Positions 32,938-44,642 are shown, numbered from the stretch's first letter. The stretch is DNA of 64,000 nucleotides from Lactuca virosa (GCA_928212115.1 CAKMRJ010001112.1:404408076-404472075); one strand, 5' to 3'. Numbers and translations: made by a program. The notes: a model not told the origin generated them from the letters alone.

Positions 32938-33530
32938 TCCCTGTGGCGAACTACTCGGCAAAATAAATCCCTTGTCTAACAGCTCCTGCAGTTGTGTAGA
33001 TAACTCCTGCCTCTCTAGATGTGCTAATCGATAAGGTGCTTTGGCTATCCGAGCCGTACTGGGAACCAAGTCAATCCGAAACTCAACTTGCCTCTCTGGA
33101 GGCACTCCAGGTAAGTCATCCGGTAACACATCCGGATCTTCCTGAACAACTACTACATCATCCACAGCCGTCTTACCCTTCTCCCAAGTATCTATAAAGT
33201 AGGCGACAAATTCAGAACAACCCTGCTGAAGATAGTGCCTGACCCTAGCTGCTGAACATAAAACCGGCCCGCACTAAACACCCTCTCCCTGAATCACCAA
33301 CTCTCCCCCACTTGGGGTCCAGATACGCACCAACTGCTACTTGCAATCAATCATTGCCCCATTGGGGATCGGCAAACCTCTCGATGAGCACAAGAGATAC
33401 AAAAGATCGGGTAGTCCCCGAATCAAACAATACCAAGGCAGAGATACCATTCACAAGGAATGATCCTAAAACGAAACATACATATATAAGTAGAAAAATC
33501 ATCATAAATAAAGAGATAAGGAGAAGATAC
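32938..33530 (-). pseudogene. Gyp-D protease and RT N-terminus
   Basis: Minus strand. The piece 32938-33165 has the RT entry (Leu-Pro-Gly-Val-Pro-Pro-Glu-Arg-Gln-Val-Glu-Phe-Arg-Ile and Lys-Ala-Pro-Tyr-Arg-Leu-Ala, ending Ser-Ser-Ser-Pro-Gln-Gly-Ala-Ser) and is cut there by Cop-D. Upstream (33347-33460) is the protease with Phe-Asp-Ser-Gly-Thr-Thr-Arg-Ser-Phe-Val-Ser, where the Asp-Ser-Gly active site is intact. A 69-nt intron-like insert (33467-33535) separates the protease from the Arg-Ala-Ala-Pro-Asp-Val-Ala-Thr stretch. Decay is seen between 33165 and 33346. Confidence 0.85.
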
Positions 33531-33535
33531 ATACA
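33467..33535 (-). other. 69-nt intron-like insert before the Gyp-D protease
   Basis: In the minus-strand frame the expected ...Pro-Asp-Val-Ala-Thr-Gly-Ser-Phe-Leu-Val-Asn run is split after Thr by 23 extra codons. The insert reads TGTATGTATC at its start and GTTTCGTTTTAG at its 3' edge, with an AT-rich middle. A splice between GT (33534) and AG (33466) would fit an intron, but would here leave ACATGA, a stop. A G at 33535 (ACAG/GTATGT) would restore both the donor consensus and the codon. The unspliced frame is open. An intron origin is inference. Confidence 0.5.
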
Positions 33536-34362
33536 TGTCGCCACATCAGGTGCTGCACGAGCCTCCTCGGTTTTTAGTTGAAAAACCCTACTCCTCATAA
33601 CAGGTACATCCGCCGTGCCCTGGCTCGCACTATAATATCTTGCAGTGTCCTGCAACTGGATCGGCTCACAAACTGCTTGATATCGCTCCTCAACATCCCG
33701 TGGTACCTCACCTTCTTCATTTCCTCGTCCGCCGCATAATGCGGAACTAATAACGCCCTCTCATGGAACATAGCAATGATCTCCACCACCGTCTTAGTAG
33801 TCTGGCAAAATGTCCAGAAACTCCCTCGCCAACTGCTGAACCTCAATAACAAGTGCCAACTCAGCCCGAAACTGGCCACAAAATCCTACCAAGTCATCGA
33901 CTCAATCGCCTCACCTCCCACGGTGTGCCCAACCTCCTCCCACCAGTCTCAAGCTCTGTCCTTCAGAAGACAAGATGCAAGTATGACCTTCGTCTCCTCA
34001 GGACAAAGTCTAGATCATAAGGTGTTCCTGACATCTGCCAACCAACGCCTGCTCGCAATCAGGTCCGTCTTCCCAAAGAACTTCGGAGCCCCACATTCCT
34101 AGAATTCATAGAAAGTGAAAGTGCGAGCTCCCATCATCGCCACCATCTCAGAACGAAAAGCGCCCATGCGGTCATCTAGAATCTCCATGATACCCTCATT
34201 CATCGTACTTAAGATCATAGGAGTCTGCTCAAGAATGTTGCGAGTAATCTCTGATGAAATGAACTCCCGCATCTGGTCATCCATATGTCCGACCCTAGAG
34301 CCCAAACTTGAAACCTCACCAACACCGGAACCACTACCAGATCCTCCTCGAGTGACCACCAT
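33536..34362 (-). pseudogene. Gyp-D gag
   Basis: Gypsy Gag, minus strand, starting at 34362 with Met-Val-Val-Thr-Arg-Gly-Gly and a Gly/Ser-rich N-terminus, then a predicted helical piece ending Phe-Tyr-Glu-Phe at a stop (34099). Below it the typical gag body can be read: Trp-Trp-Glu-Glu-Val-Gly-His-Thr-Val (about 33930) and Ala-Met-Phe-His-Glu-Arg-Ala-Leu-Leu-Val-Pro...Glu-Glu-Met-Lys-Lys-Val-Arg-Tyr-His (33600-33800). Several stops and frameshifts interrupt it. A CCHC knuckle is not clearly visible before the protease zone. The ORFs on the plus strand here are shadows. Confidence 0.83.
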
Positions 34363-34390
34363 ACTGAAAATAGACCACTCAAACCATCAG

Positions 34391-34405
34391 AACACACACA
34401 CACAC

Positions 34406-34484
<79 letters not shown>
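34391..34484. repeat. (AC)n(TA)n microsatellite in Gyp-D leader
   Basis: About eight AC units are followed by about 38 TA units, 30 bp upstream of the gag start on the minus strand. Tyr-Ile repeat ORFs on both strands are artefacts of it. Confidence 0.95.
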
Positions 34485-34485
<1 letters not shown>

Positions 34486-34486
<1 letters not shown>

Positions 34487-35365
34487 CGAGGAATCCCATA
34501 CTCTACAAGCTTCCTGATATCATTGTGGCTTTCCTTGACTCGAGCACGGATCCTCTGCTTCTAGTAGTACGGGCCCATACTACCTTCCACTTCTATCCGT
34601 ACTTTCCTCAAGGATCGCCTCGAGTACTCCAATACACTCCCTTATGAATCCAAACAATCCTCAATAAGACAAGGTTCTCGGCACCGAAACACCTCCTAGG
34701 TTTTCCTAACGCGACCACCACACCACTCTTCGCCATCAGCTGCAGAAGGAACTCCCCTAACACCCTCTAACTAGCTCACGAATATAATTACATATCACCG
34801 AAACCAGATAATTCTTCGAATGAAAGGTCTCACACTACAATGGTTGGACTCAAACAAGAGCTGCGCAATAGAGTTAAAACCTAACCTTCTAAAATTATCT
34901 ACTCTCAATAATATGTAACTTAGCATATTCACTTACTAGTTAGTTGAAGTTAATGGGAACTCATAAAATCACAAAGCAAGCAGCATTCGAGCATCGCGTA
35001 ATCGCAGTTAAGTATTACCTAAACATGCCATCCTATCACTGATTGATCAGTACTAGCATGCAAGTCTACAAGCTCATACAACAGGCGTACAAAGGCATCT
35101 CTTCTAGCATTCTATCATGCAGTCCTGAGCATATCCTTAGCCCTAATCTAGAATGCAATTCACAGATTCACAATTCAAAGCATAACAGAAAACATGTATG
35201 GGTTTTTTGGGAAAACTTACCTGAGCTCGGTCGATTGCATGCACCACACCCCTTTCTGTTATTAGAAAAATCTTTTTATAAAACATTTCTTTTATGAAAA
35301 ATCTACCGAATCCTCAGTTTGAGTTCAGAAATGCCCGAGAGTGTTCCTTAATCCCTCAAACCAAG
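34486..35365 (-). other. Gyp-D leader
   Basis: About 880 bp of untranslated sequence between the primer site and the microsatellite. The part nearest the primer site (35226-35365) matches the Gyp-B leader (6160-6300). No supported gene. Confidence 0.6.
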
Positions 35366-35377
35366 GCTCTGATACCA
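35366..35377 (-). other. Gyp-D primer-binding site
   Basis: The minus strand reads TGGTATCAGAGC then CTTGG, three bases inside the LTR; initiator tRNA-Met type. Confidence 0.88.
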
Positions 35378-35380
35378 ACT

Positions 35381-37185
35381 TGTAACGTCCTAAAAAACTG
35401 AGATAAAATATTCAATTTTATTTAATTAAAATACCATCAACCAAACATTTCATGCAAAACCATAGTGAAATCAGAGTAAGTCAATAATAATCCAGACACA
35501 TCAAGTCAACAAAATAAGGAACAACATGGTGTGTGCCATGCGATTACCCCGAGCTCTTCCCCTTTGAATCTGAAGTACCTGAAACATAAACTAAAAACCG
35601 TAAGCATGAAGCTTAGTGAGTTCCTCAAAATACCCCATACCACAAATATCAAACATACTTTGGGCCATGCCCGACAATCCATCGGTCCCCACCCGACATC
35701 GAGCCCCGCCCGGAACAAATATGTATGTATCTTGTGATGGGCCCCGCCTAGCACACCCATCAGGCCTTGCCTGGCATCGGGCCCCACCCGAAAAACATAC
35801 AAAACATACATACATGTAAGTTCACGCAGACAACTAACATACAAATAACCATAATACATGGGTCGGCATTGGTTCCTTCGACCTGCCAAACACTGGGAGG
35901 AGACTCACCTCAAACTGCTAAAAAATCAGGTAAATGCACGGACTGCTGATCCGGGAAATCTCCTCAATAAATATCAATTAAATAATACCTATTTAATAAT
36001 TAGGTCAATATTCATAACCGGGGTCCCCTACCCAACACCCTCAACCTCTAGGATAAAAGACTATTCTACCTTTTCCTTACTGGGCCCAACTAGTTTGGCA
36101 CAGTAACCCTATAGTGGTCCAAGGACAAATAATGTCCCACCCATAAACCTAATGTCCAACTATGACCCAACAAAAACAAGGCCCAAAATCCAGCTAATTC
36201 CCAAAGCCCAAATGGAGTCCAAGTCCAAAATAGGGCCCAAAACAAAAGAAGCCCATTCACAGCGTACGCCCTCGTACTCCTCGTACGCACCGTATACGCG
36301 TGTTCACCCAAAAATGGCCTACTGACCTAGTACGCGCAACATACTACAGAGTATGCCTGACGTACTGGCCAGAGTCCCAAAATCCAACTTAGGGTCTTAA
36401 GCCCTTAAGACATGTTCGTCCAAACTTCAGATCTACAACTAAATAAGGTCTTAACACGTAAAGTTGGCAACGTTGCAGCTTTGCATGACTTAATGGGACT
36501 AAATACTCATTTTTTACCATAAAGACCCATAATAAGAGCCCTAACTCATGCATGGTCCAATATAAAACATCAAGATTGCATTTTTTATGAACAAGGAACC
36601 TCAAAAATGCTAAGATCTAACATCCTTTGCTTCCGGAGTAGCTCATACTCGCAAGCATGGCTTAAAGGACCATAAAAAGCATAAAAAAAACAAGCCCTAA
36701 CTGGATCTATCAAAAGATCCATCAAGTTCAGAGCTTTATACCTCCAAAAGCTTTCCAAGTTGGTGATGATTCTGGATCCACAAGCTCTAGCCACACCAAT
36801 GCAAATTCCAAGGGTTCCTCTTCCTTCAAAAATCACCAAAAACACCTTTTAAGTACACTTCTAAGGTCAAACACTCAAATGGAAATTAGGGTTTCATTCT
36901 TAGGGTTTGGAAAGGTGGAGGTTGGTCATAAGAAGCTCTAAAGGAAACTTAAGGTGTTTAAATAGGGTACAAACCCTAAGAATTAGGGTTTTCCCCTGCT
37001 GACCGTACGCCCTGTGTACTCCACATACGCCCAGCCTACGTGGGTTTCTTCCGCGATCCGAATATTAATCCAGTACGCCCGGTGTACTCCCACCGTACGC
37101 CCAACGTACTCGGCTAGGGACCAAAATGCCAAAGTTTTTAAGGTTAAGGGCGAAAAGAAAAATACATGGAAATGCAAATGCTACA
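35381..37185 (-). repeat. Gyp-D 5' LTR
   Basis: 1,805 bp, TGTAACGTCC...GCTACA, partner of 23741-25512. It carries the same GTACG/CGTAC palindromic clusters (36262-36370 and 36999-37110) and a TATTTAAA-type TATA candidate on the minus strand near 36958-36968. It is followed by the target duplicate aacta (37186-37190). Confidence 0.92.
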
Positions 37186-37190
37186 AACTA

Positions 37191-37982
37191 CCTTCGTATT
37201 TCCACTTGTAATTCTTGGTTAATATGGTATCATCCTTCTTAATCAAGTTTCCTTGACAGACTGCTTGATTTGTTAGATTGATGGCCAAATTGTTGGCACT
37301 CTCATAGGTGTTAGGCCTGGAAGATGTAATCATCTCTCGTATTTGTGGGTTCAAACCCCTGATGTATCTATCAATCTTCTTGTACTATGGGGTTACAAAA
37401 CCCGAATATAGGATTGTGAGATCGTCGAACCTGGAGGTGTAGGCTAAAATATTTGTTCCCTTCATGGTTAAGTTCCATAGTTCTCACTCCAGTTTATGCA
37501 TTTCATCTTTGGGAAAGTATTCTTCTAGGTTCATTAGTTTTAGTTCTTCCCACGTTGTGGCATATGTTGAGTCAATGCCCATGGTGTTGATATAGTCGTT
37601 CCACCAGGTAAGGGATGCGTCCATAAAGGTGCATGTGGCAAACTCAACGCGGCAGTTTTCTGCATAGGAACGAATAAGGAATATCTATTCCATCTCTTTA
37701 ATCCAACGGGTCAATCCTACAATCCTTTATTTTTGTAGAAGGATCTGGGTTTGCAGTTTAGGAATTCCTCGTAAGTGCATGCCCTTGGAACACCTCTATT
37801 ACTTCCATGGATATCACTTCCACCTCCACTTTGCTAGAAGACGTTGTTCCTATTAGATTCATAGTTAGTCAAGGCGTCACCGACTCATAGCATAACCTTT
37901 ATGTCTATTAATGCTGAGTCTAGTGAAGTTGGACCTAGTATCCGTGTTGGGTGATTTTGAGTAATTCTTCTTGGAGGCATGA
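37191..37982 (-). pseudogene. Gyp-C gag
   Basis: Gypsy Gag, minus strand. The start at about 37982 reads Met-Pro-Pro-Arg-Arg-Ile-Thr-Gln-Asn-His. A later stretch has Ala-Cys-Thr-Tyr-Glu-Glu-Phe-Leu-Asn-Cys-Lys-Pro (about 37740-37790), a signature of plant gypsy gags, and Gln-Ala-Val-Cys-Gln-Gly-Asn-Leu near 37250. Stops and frame changes are frequent. The C-terminal end is split by Gyp-D and continues at 23735 and below with the zinc-knuckle zone. Confidence 0.75.
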
Positions 37983-38880
37983 TTTGTCCTATTATAATTC
38001 TTTTAAAAAGAGCATAAGTCATATGAAAATATCGCTATAAGTATAAGTAGTAATACTATAATAGTTGATATTAGTCGATTTTATTGCATAGTAGTAATCT
38101 ATAATCGTAATTCATAATGATTCTCAAGTGCGCATATTCCCTAAGGTATTCATAAATATCTAATAGGAACATATGTAGAGTATAATAGTTGAGTAATTAG
38201 TGTTCTGTGATAAACATCATAAATGATTCATGTTTATAAGTGCTAGAGTTTTATGAATATGTGTAATACTTATATTTATCAAGTATATTTATTCATAAGA
38301 TGATACTAGAACTCTTGTGAATTCCTAGGTGTTTTTGTGTTTTGAACTGTGATCTTGCTTGAGTTTCTAATATTCTCCAGTTGTTTAGTCTATAAGCTAC
38401 CGTATCTAAGTGTAGTTGTGCATCAATCTGACCATAATTAAACATAGGTGATCCTTCTATGTTTAGTTATGGTTCGACCCACGTGCAAACAAACTTAGCT
38501 AAGGTATTTGACCTAAAACCTTGAGCTTAAGATTGTTATACATAAGTGTTCTCATTGTGGTTCTGAGTTTTTATTTATATAAATCTATATATAGTGTTCA
38601 TTGCGTGTATTATTAATTTTTCTTTGATACTTCAAGGTTATCTGATAATGTTCGGTCAATGAAAATAGTTAGAGGGCAACCCCATTTTAGCATATAGCCG
38701 TTCTGAAATCCAGCAACCTAAGGCGAAAATATCCATCCTATCCATTGTTCCCGTAAGTAGCCTATTTGTAAATTACAATACTATTTATACTTTGGTTTAA
38801 AGAATAAACTTAATCTAAGAGTGTAAGCCCTAGTCTATAGTCGCAATCTTCTAAAAAGATACTATTTCACTATAGCCAAC
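37983..38880 (-). other. Gyp-C leader
   Basis: About 900 bp, AT-rich, between gag and the primer site. No reading frame or repeat of note; likely untranslated leader. Confidence 0.55.
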
Positions 38881-38881
38881 G

Positions 38882-38893
38882 ACTCTGATACCA
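38882..38893 (-). other. Gyp-C primer-binding site
   Basis: The minus strand reads TGGTATCAGAGT, three bases inside the LTR end; initiator tRNA-Met type with the last base changed. Confidence 0.82.
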
Positions 38894-38896
38894 ATC

Positions 38897-40965
38897 TGTC
38901 ATACCCCCGATCGGGGGCAAAAACGTCGGGCTGTATGACTTATTTATGGATCACAACTCATTTTCATACATAGAACAGTACAAATATATAAAATAATATA
39001 GCTTCTGTTATAGAATAAAGAGATTACATCATAGCTTCTTGGTTTTTACATAGTAGTTGAAGTACAATATCTGCCTTAACAGTTAGGCGTTTAAACAAAC
39101 GAATTACATAACTATATCTGATAAGGAAATTCCCAAGAGTGTTTATGAGTGTGTGTAACTCCATCTTCTTAACTTCCTGAGACTACAATGTGTTTTGAAA
39201 AGTACTTTTTAACCAAAAAAAGTATACGTTTACAGTATATAAGTGTTGTCTAACGTATGTAAAATAGAATTTTTTTTATAACCAAAAGGTATATGATTAC
39301 CGTATATAAGTGTTTTATACTTATATGAAATGGTATGTTTTTAACCAAAAAGTATACATTTATAGTATATAAGCGTTTTCTAACTTATATAAAATAATAT
39401 TTCTTCTAACCAAAAAAGATATGCTTACATGATATAAGTGTGTTCTACTTATATAAAACAATACTTTTTCTAACCAAAAAGTATACATTTACAGTATATA
39501 AGTGCTTCTAACTTATATAAAATAGTAATTTTACAACAAAAAAATATACATTAACAGTATATAAGTGTTTTCTACTTATATAAAAAATATATTTTTTCTA
39601 ACCAAAAAGTATAAATTTACAGTATACAAGTACTTTCTAAATTATATAAAATAGTATTTTATAACCAAAAATTATATGTTAACAGTATATAACTATTTCT
39701 GATACGTATATAAAATATAGATACTTGTAAATCATACAATTATGTGCATGGACTACATATAAATACTATTTCAACTTATATGAATACTTTTATAGTGTAC
39801 TCAGTGTGACCATGGGACTATAATCGAGCTAAAATGACCGGTTTCTTGCCTTTACTTGGCGCTAAAAATGGATGCACCACCACAAATACCATGGACTCTT
39901 CATTGACGTCATAAACACAATTGACAATTATTACCCACTATGACTCGTTAGGAAAAGGTTGTAGCTAACAACCACATGTGGGGGTGTCAAACCGTATAGA
40001 TCTATACAGAACTTCCATGCTTGCTCAGGATTAACAGTTATAGGGAAGAGGTCTTTATTAAGTTTTTATTCTTAGTTGATGAGTGAATATCTCATGTAGA
40101 CTCACGAAGTTTAAACATTTCTAAAAGTGAGTGAGTGTTTGCCTTAAACTTTAAGTAATAAAGTCACTAGACAAAAGGTTCGACCGTGCGTAATAACTCT
40201 ATAAAGTTTCTAACAAAACTTCGGCAGCATAATGGCTATATATTGAGTAAAAACCATGTTTTATCCAACAGAAAACCAATAATTCCAAATACGTGTAGAA
40301 GTGTAAGTAGATGTATATATCGCTTTAATTTAACCTTTGACGACAAAACAAACATTTAACGATTTATAATTATATAACTATAAATAAATATTGAACATTT
40401 ATATAAAAATAAATATCAAATATATAGCATGTATTCTCCCTCGAAAATCATTAAATAGTTTAAAAGAGGGGATGTGAAACTCACTTTTTTACGTGATTTA
40501 ACAACATCAAGAATCGAAAATCAGAAAGAAACAGACAACACTCCATCTAACGAAATGTCTAAAGGAATTTGTAGACCGGGACACTTTGGATCTGATTTAT
40601 CTTGGAAAAATGTCACTGGGAAAATTGCCCGATTTGCCGGAAAACACCTCCATTCGCCATAAAATGGACAACAAAGGTTGTTGTTAAGCAAAAAGTATGT
40701 GTTTTGTGGTGTTTGTGAGAGGAGAGAGGTATCTTACATAGGAGCTCAAGGGGGATCAGGAGAGTCGATTTTGGTGGTTGATGGTAGCGGTCGATGGCGG
40801 CAGCTGTCGGTGGTTTTGGTAGATGTCGGAGCCGTTTCTCGCCATATCTTAGGTGATCAAGGGTAGGGGAGGTGTTGGAGAGGTGGTCGAAACATGTGGG
40901 GAGGTTAGTGGTGCTCCGGTGGCGGTTCATGGATGCGACGCAGTGGCGCATGGTGGCCGGAAACC

Positions 40966-41000
<35 letters not shown>

Positions 41001-41818
41001 GGGCAGAGAGGGCAGCCCCCTCTCTCTATTTATATAGTTTTAGTGATTAATTGGCCAACCAAAATGATGACAAGTTTCACTTCTCAAACGGTGACAAGTG
41101 TCACCTCCCGTTTCATGACACATCATTGCCTCGATCTACGTGTAAATTCCGACATCTCAAATTTTTTTCTAAGACACTAGTCCAATGTCTCGGAAATTAC
41201 AGTTCGGAATATGTAGAAATATTTACCTAAAATAGACGTAACTATGTCAAATTTACGTTCAAAGTCGTTTATAAGGAGTTTTCCGATCTCATCGTTTTAA
41301 CTGATTTTGTAAAATGATCAAACACTTTGTGTGAATGAAATCAAATATTAGGTTATTGCCTTACTCGAAAAATCTTATTATTTTTACTTAAAGAAATGTG
41401 TATCTATCCCAACGAATTGATTTAAAGTTCGTTTACGGGAAAATTATTTATAATATTAATTTGTTTTCTTTCAATGGTCGTAACTTTTGCATACAAACTT
41501 CGTATTCGACGTTCTTTATATCCACTAAATTGTGTTCTCATGCTCTACCTGTTTAGTGTATTATTGGTACATAAAAAAATACTTAATACATAAATTTTAT
41601 TTTTATGTACTAATTTGTTACTTATGTATTGTGAATAATGTTTTGTTTGTCAACGATCAACATCTATCGGAGATTGAAGTGGTATTCTGAATGCATTTCT
41701 AAGTGTAAAAACTTTAATTGCATTAAAAGTTTGGAATATAATACATTAGGTCTATTAGATAGTGGGTTCGCAATGGTTTTAACCGGCGAACGTTGACCTA
41801 ATTTTACCAGTTGTCATA
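38897..41818 (-). repeat. Gyp-C 5' LTR, about 2.9 kb
   Basis: It begins TGTCATACCCCCGATCGGGGG on the plus strand and ends ...CCAGTTGTCATA, where the intact left copy has TGTCACA. Bases 39992-41818 match the left LTR; 38897-39991 occur only here. The unique part contains an eight-copy 63-bp tandem array (39211-39720). A GA microsatellite (40971-40999) and a TATA box (41027-41036) follow. The ORFs at 40474-41180 are LTR sequence with no domain. Confidence 0.85.
39211..39720. repeat. Eight-copy 63-bp tandem array with internal palindrome
   Basis: Units start at about 39211, 39280, 39343, 39408, 39472, 39534, 39600 and 39663 (spacing 62-69 bp). The consensus begins AACCAAAAAGTATACATTTA and then has a palindrome, TATATAAG...CTTATATA, around a TGTTTTCTAA spacer. 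Several units keep an 8-bp perfect stem. Present in the 5' LTR of Gyp-C only. Confidence 0.88.
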
Positions 41819-43740
41819 CTTTTGCTCGTTGCTAGGCAAACGATAAGCTTAAACCGAGATCAGAGAAGTGTTACTTCATTGTTTATCCACAAAAGTATTT
41901 CCAATACTTCTTCTGCAATCCTTCTGAGAACAATGTGTTTGTTGCTCGAATAGGGTTATTGCTTGAGAGGGATCTTATATCCGAAGAGATCAGTGGGAGT
42001 CAAATTGATCTTGAAGAGATTCAAGAGTCAAGAGAAGAAGAACCTGTAGTTGGCACTAGCAATCAACCTGAGGTAGTACAACCTGTTGAGAAAACTGACA
42101 TATCTTCAATTCCCCTTCACATATATAATAGAGTTTGTCTTCCTCGTGAGTTCTACGGTTTCACTATTACCATAGAAGGAGACGTGTACACAGTTGAGTA
42201 CGGATGATCCATCTAACTATAAGGAAGCGATGGAAGGCCTTGAGGCTGCCAAGTGGAAGGTAAGCATAGAGAGTGAGATTCAGTTCATGTATGACAACCA
42301 AGTTTGGAATTTGGTTGATCCCACACCTGGCATTAAAATATTTAGGTGTAAATGGATCTTCAAGAAGAATATAGACATGGATGGGAATGTGCACACATCC
42401 AAGGCTAGGTTGGTTGCGAAGCGTTATACTCAGACTCAAGGGATTGATTATGAGGAAACCTTCTCACTGGTGGCTAAGAACAAGTCTATTAGGATATTGC
42501 TTACCATAAAAACCTTCTATGATTATGAAGTATGGAAAATGGATTTGAAAACCGCTTTACTAAATGGAAAAATCACAGAGGATGTGTATATTCACAACCT
42601 GAGGGTTTCGTAGATCGAAAATGTCTAAAAAGAGTGTGTAAGCCTAAAAGGTCCATATATGGACTAAAACAAGTTTTTCGAAAATATAATATGTACTTTC
42701 ATGAAAAGGTTAAAGAGTTTGGATTTTCTAGAAATAAATAAATATGTATATATCAAAGCTAGTTGGAGTATTGTAGTCTTCTTAGTGTTGTATGTTGATG
42801 ACATAATGCTTATAGGAAACCACATCCCAACTTTGCAAAGTGTTAAGACTAGGCTTGAAGTTGTTTCGCTCTAAAGGATCTGGGAGGTTGCATATATACT
42901 TTGTATAAAGATCTATAGAGATAGATCGAAATGTCTAATAGGACTTAGCTAGAGTATATACTTGGATAAGATATTTAAAAGATTCAACATGCAAGATTCC
43001 AAGAAAAGGTTTCTACCTATGCAACTTGGCATAAAATTGAGTAAAACTCAATGTCCCAGTTTTAGTGATGAGTACGACATAATAAGTCGAGTCTTATTTG
43101 CTTGTGATATAGGATCAATCATTTATGTTATGAAATGTACTCAACCTGACTTCTCATATGCTTTAAGCATGGTGGGTCGCTTTCAGGACAGTCCTATTGA
43201 GAATCATTAGACATCAGTAAAGCACATTTTGAAATACCTAAAGATATGTTCTTGAAATATGGTGGAAAATATGAGTTAAGAGTAACATGTTACAGTGATG
43301 CAAGTTTCCAGACTGATAGAGATGACTCATGTTCATAGTCAGGATGGGTATTCTTGTACAATGGGGGAGCGGTCACTTGGATGACTTCGATGTAAAAGAT
43401 AGTTGCTAACTCTGCATGCGAGTTAGAGTATATAGCAGCTGGTGAAGCTGCAAAAGAAGCTATATGGTTGAAGAATTTCCTTGATGATCTTGGTCTCATT
43501 CCGAGCATCAAGGATCCTATGGAAATCATCTGTGATAATGAGGGTGTAGTCGCTTTGACTAAAGAACCAAAGGACTGTGGAAACTCAAGACATATACTCA
43601 GGAAATGCCACTACGTAAGGAAGTGAGTCGAGGATGGAGACATTATTGTGAACAAAGTGTCGTCAGAGGATAACCCACTTGATCCTTTCACGAAGCTATT
43701 ATCAAGTATCAAGCATGATAGCCATACTGTATCTATAGGC
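41819..43740 (+). pseudogene. Cop-B integrase end, RT and RNase H
   Basis: Copia pol on the plus strand. Integrase C-terminus/linker lies at 41819-42207 (Asn-Asn-Val-Phe-Val-Ala-Arg..., then acidic Glu-Glu-Ile-Gln-Glu-Ser). RT lies at 42194-42960: Tyr-Lys-Glu-Ala-Met-Glu-Gly, Gln-Val-Trp-Asn-Leu-Val, Arg-Leu-Val-Ala-Lys-Arg-Tyr, Met-Asp-Leu-Lys-Thr-Ala, Ser-Ile-Tyr-Gly-Leu-Lys-Gln and the catalytic Tyr-Val-Asp-Asp (about 42792-42803). RNase H lies at 43250-43740: Cys-Tyr-Ser-Asp-Ala-Ser, Ala-Ala-Gly-Glu-Ala-Ala-Lys-Glu-Ala and Cys-Asp-Asn-Glu-Gly. Frameshifts near 42200, 42600 and 42740 and several stops break it. The 5' end is joined to the Gyp-C LTR. Confidence 0.9.
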
Positions 43741-44642
43741 ATTATATTTGTTGATGATATGGTGTAACTTTTTAGTTGTTAGTTTGATAAAGTTTTTGAA
43801 ACATGAAGCGATATGAATTGTAACCAAATTGGTGTTTATTTTGTGGAGACTTAATAAAGTGCTACTGATGTTATCATTTATGTTATTTTATTATTGTGTT
43901 TCTATTTTGCATCTTTGGACCCATTTCCCGAGTATTAATTTACTCAAACCTCCACAATCATTCATACTCTTGGAAGTAAGTAGTGTTTTAAGATTATCCT
44001 GCGTATTGGTGGATTGACCATAATGACTGGGCATAGCATTGAGATTGTGCTAACACTCATGAGTACTTAATAGAGATTTTAAGTGTTGGAACAACCCGTG
44101 CTTAGATATTACTTCATGGATTAAGTTACGAGTAATTATAAGACGATAATATCTTCTATTCCTCAAACCTAGATACATGGCTCTATAATTTTATTATATA
44201 TTGGTTTACTCCAACATTATCCGTAACTTGTAGCAATAAAGGGTATGTCCATGTATGATATGATGACGTAGATAAAAATGATGTAGTCAAAGTTTATTCG
44301 TTCCTTCTTCCTTAATAAGAGAAGCAATATGTATGTGCCCCTTGATGATTTGGTGCTAACATCTTAAGTACCCGGCTAGGTCCTTACTGGAATTGATGAG
44401 TTCAGACTGCCAGTCAGATGTAGTTGTCACAAATCTTTATCGTAAAACATAATCTTGAATCCTTGAGATTGACCATTATCAATGTATCAGATTCATACAG
44501 ATATTTTGTAGAACGAAAGAATAGTTGGTCACTTATCTGAGTGTTGAAGCTGATTAGATCAGAGTTCGACAGATACATTGGATGACATTTTCTCTGTTGA
44601 TTATTATGAAGTATTGGACCTCATATAGTTGATGATTTCTCT
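43741..44642 (+). other. Cop-B conserved 3' noncoding region
   Basis: It follows RNase H and precedes the polypurine tract. It aligns in blocks with Cop-C (18590-19333) and with Cop-F read on its own strand (60330-59524): GTTTTGATTCC/CCTCCACA...CATAC, ACTCATGAGT, GACGATAATATCTTCTATTCC and a GCCCCTTGATGATTTGG block. There is no supported gene. Confidence 0.65.

Larger units (their letters stand above)
23741..37185 (-). mobile_element. Gyp-D: complete gypsy element with nested Cop-D
   Basis: A minus-strand Ty3/gypsy of 13.4 kb, of which 4.77 kb plus a 5-bp duplication is the Cop-D insertion. Order on the minus strand: 5' LTR (35381-37185), primer site (35366-35377), leader with a CA/TA microsatellite, gag (about 33540-34362), protease and RT start (32938-33540), the Cop-D break, RT (27700-28160), RNase H, integrase, polypurine tract and 3' LTR (23741-25512). 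The LTRs are similar in length (1,772 and 1,805 bp) but visibly diverged with small indels, so the element is clearly older than Cop-C. All frames carry stops or shifts. Confidence 0.93.
9022..41818 (-). mobile_element. Gyp-C: gypsy retrotransposon, host of nested insertions
   Basis: A minus-strand gypsy element with a truncated 3' LTR (9022-10895), polypurine tract, integrase/RNase H (10960-12417), RNase H/RT (20104-20898), RT/protease/zinc knuckle (22457-23735), gag (37191-37982), leader, primer site, and complete 5' LTR (38897-41818). The pieces are separated by Cop-C, Solo-2 and Gyp-D, each flanked by its own target duplication. When these are removed the coding pieces join in gypsy order (gag, protease, RT, RNase H, integrase) and the interior is about 5.3 kb. 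All reading frames are broken. The expected right target site (ctttt, 41819-41823) has no partner at the left because that LTR end is deleted. Confidence 0.9.
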
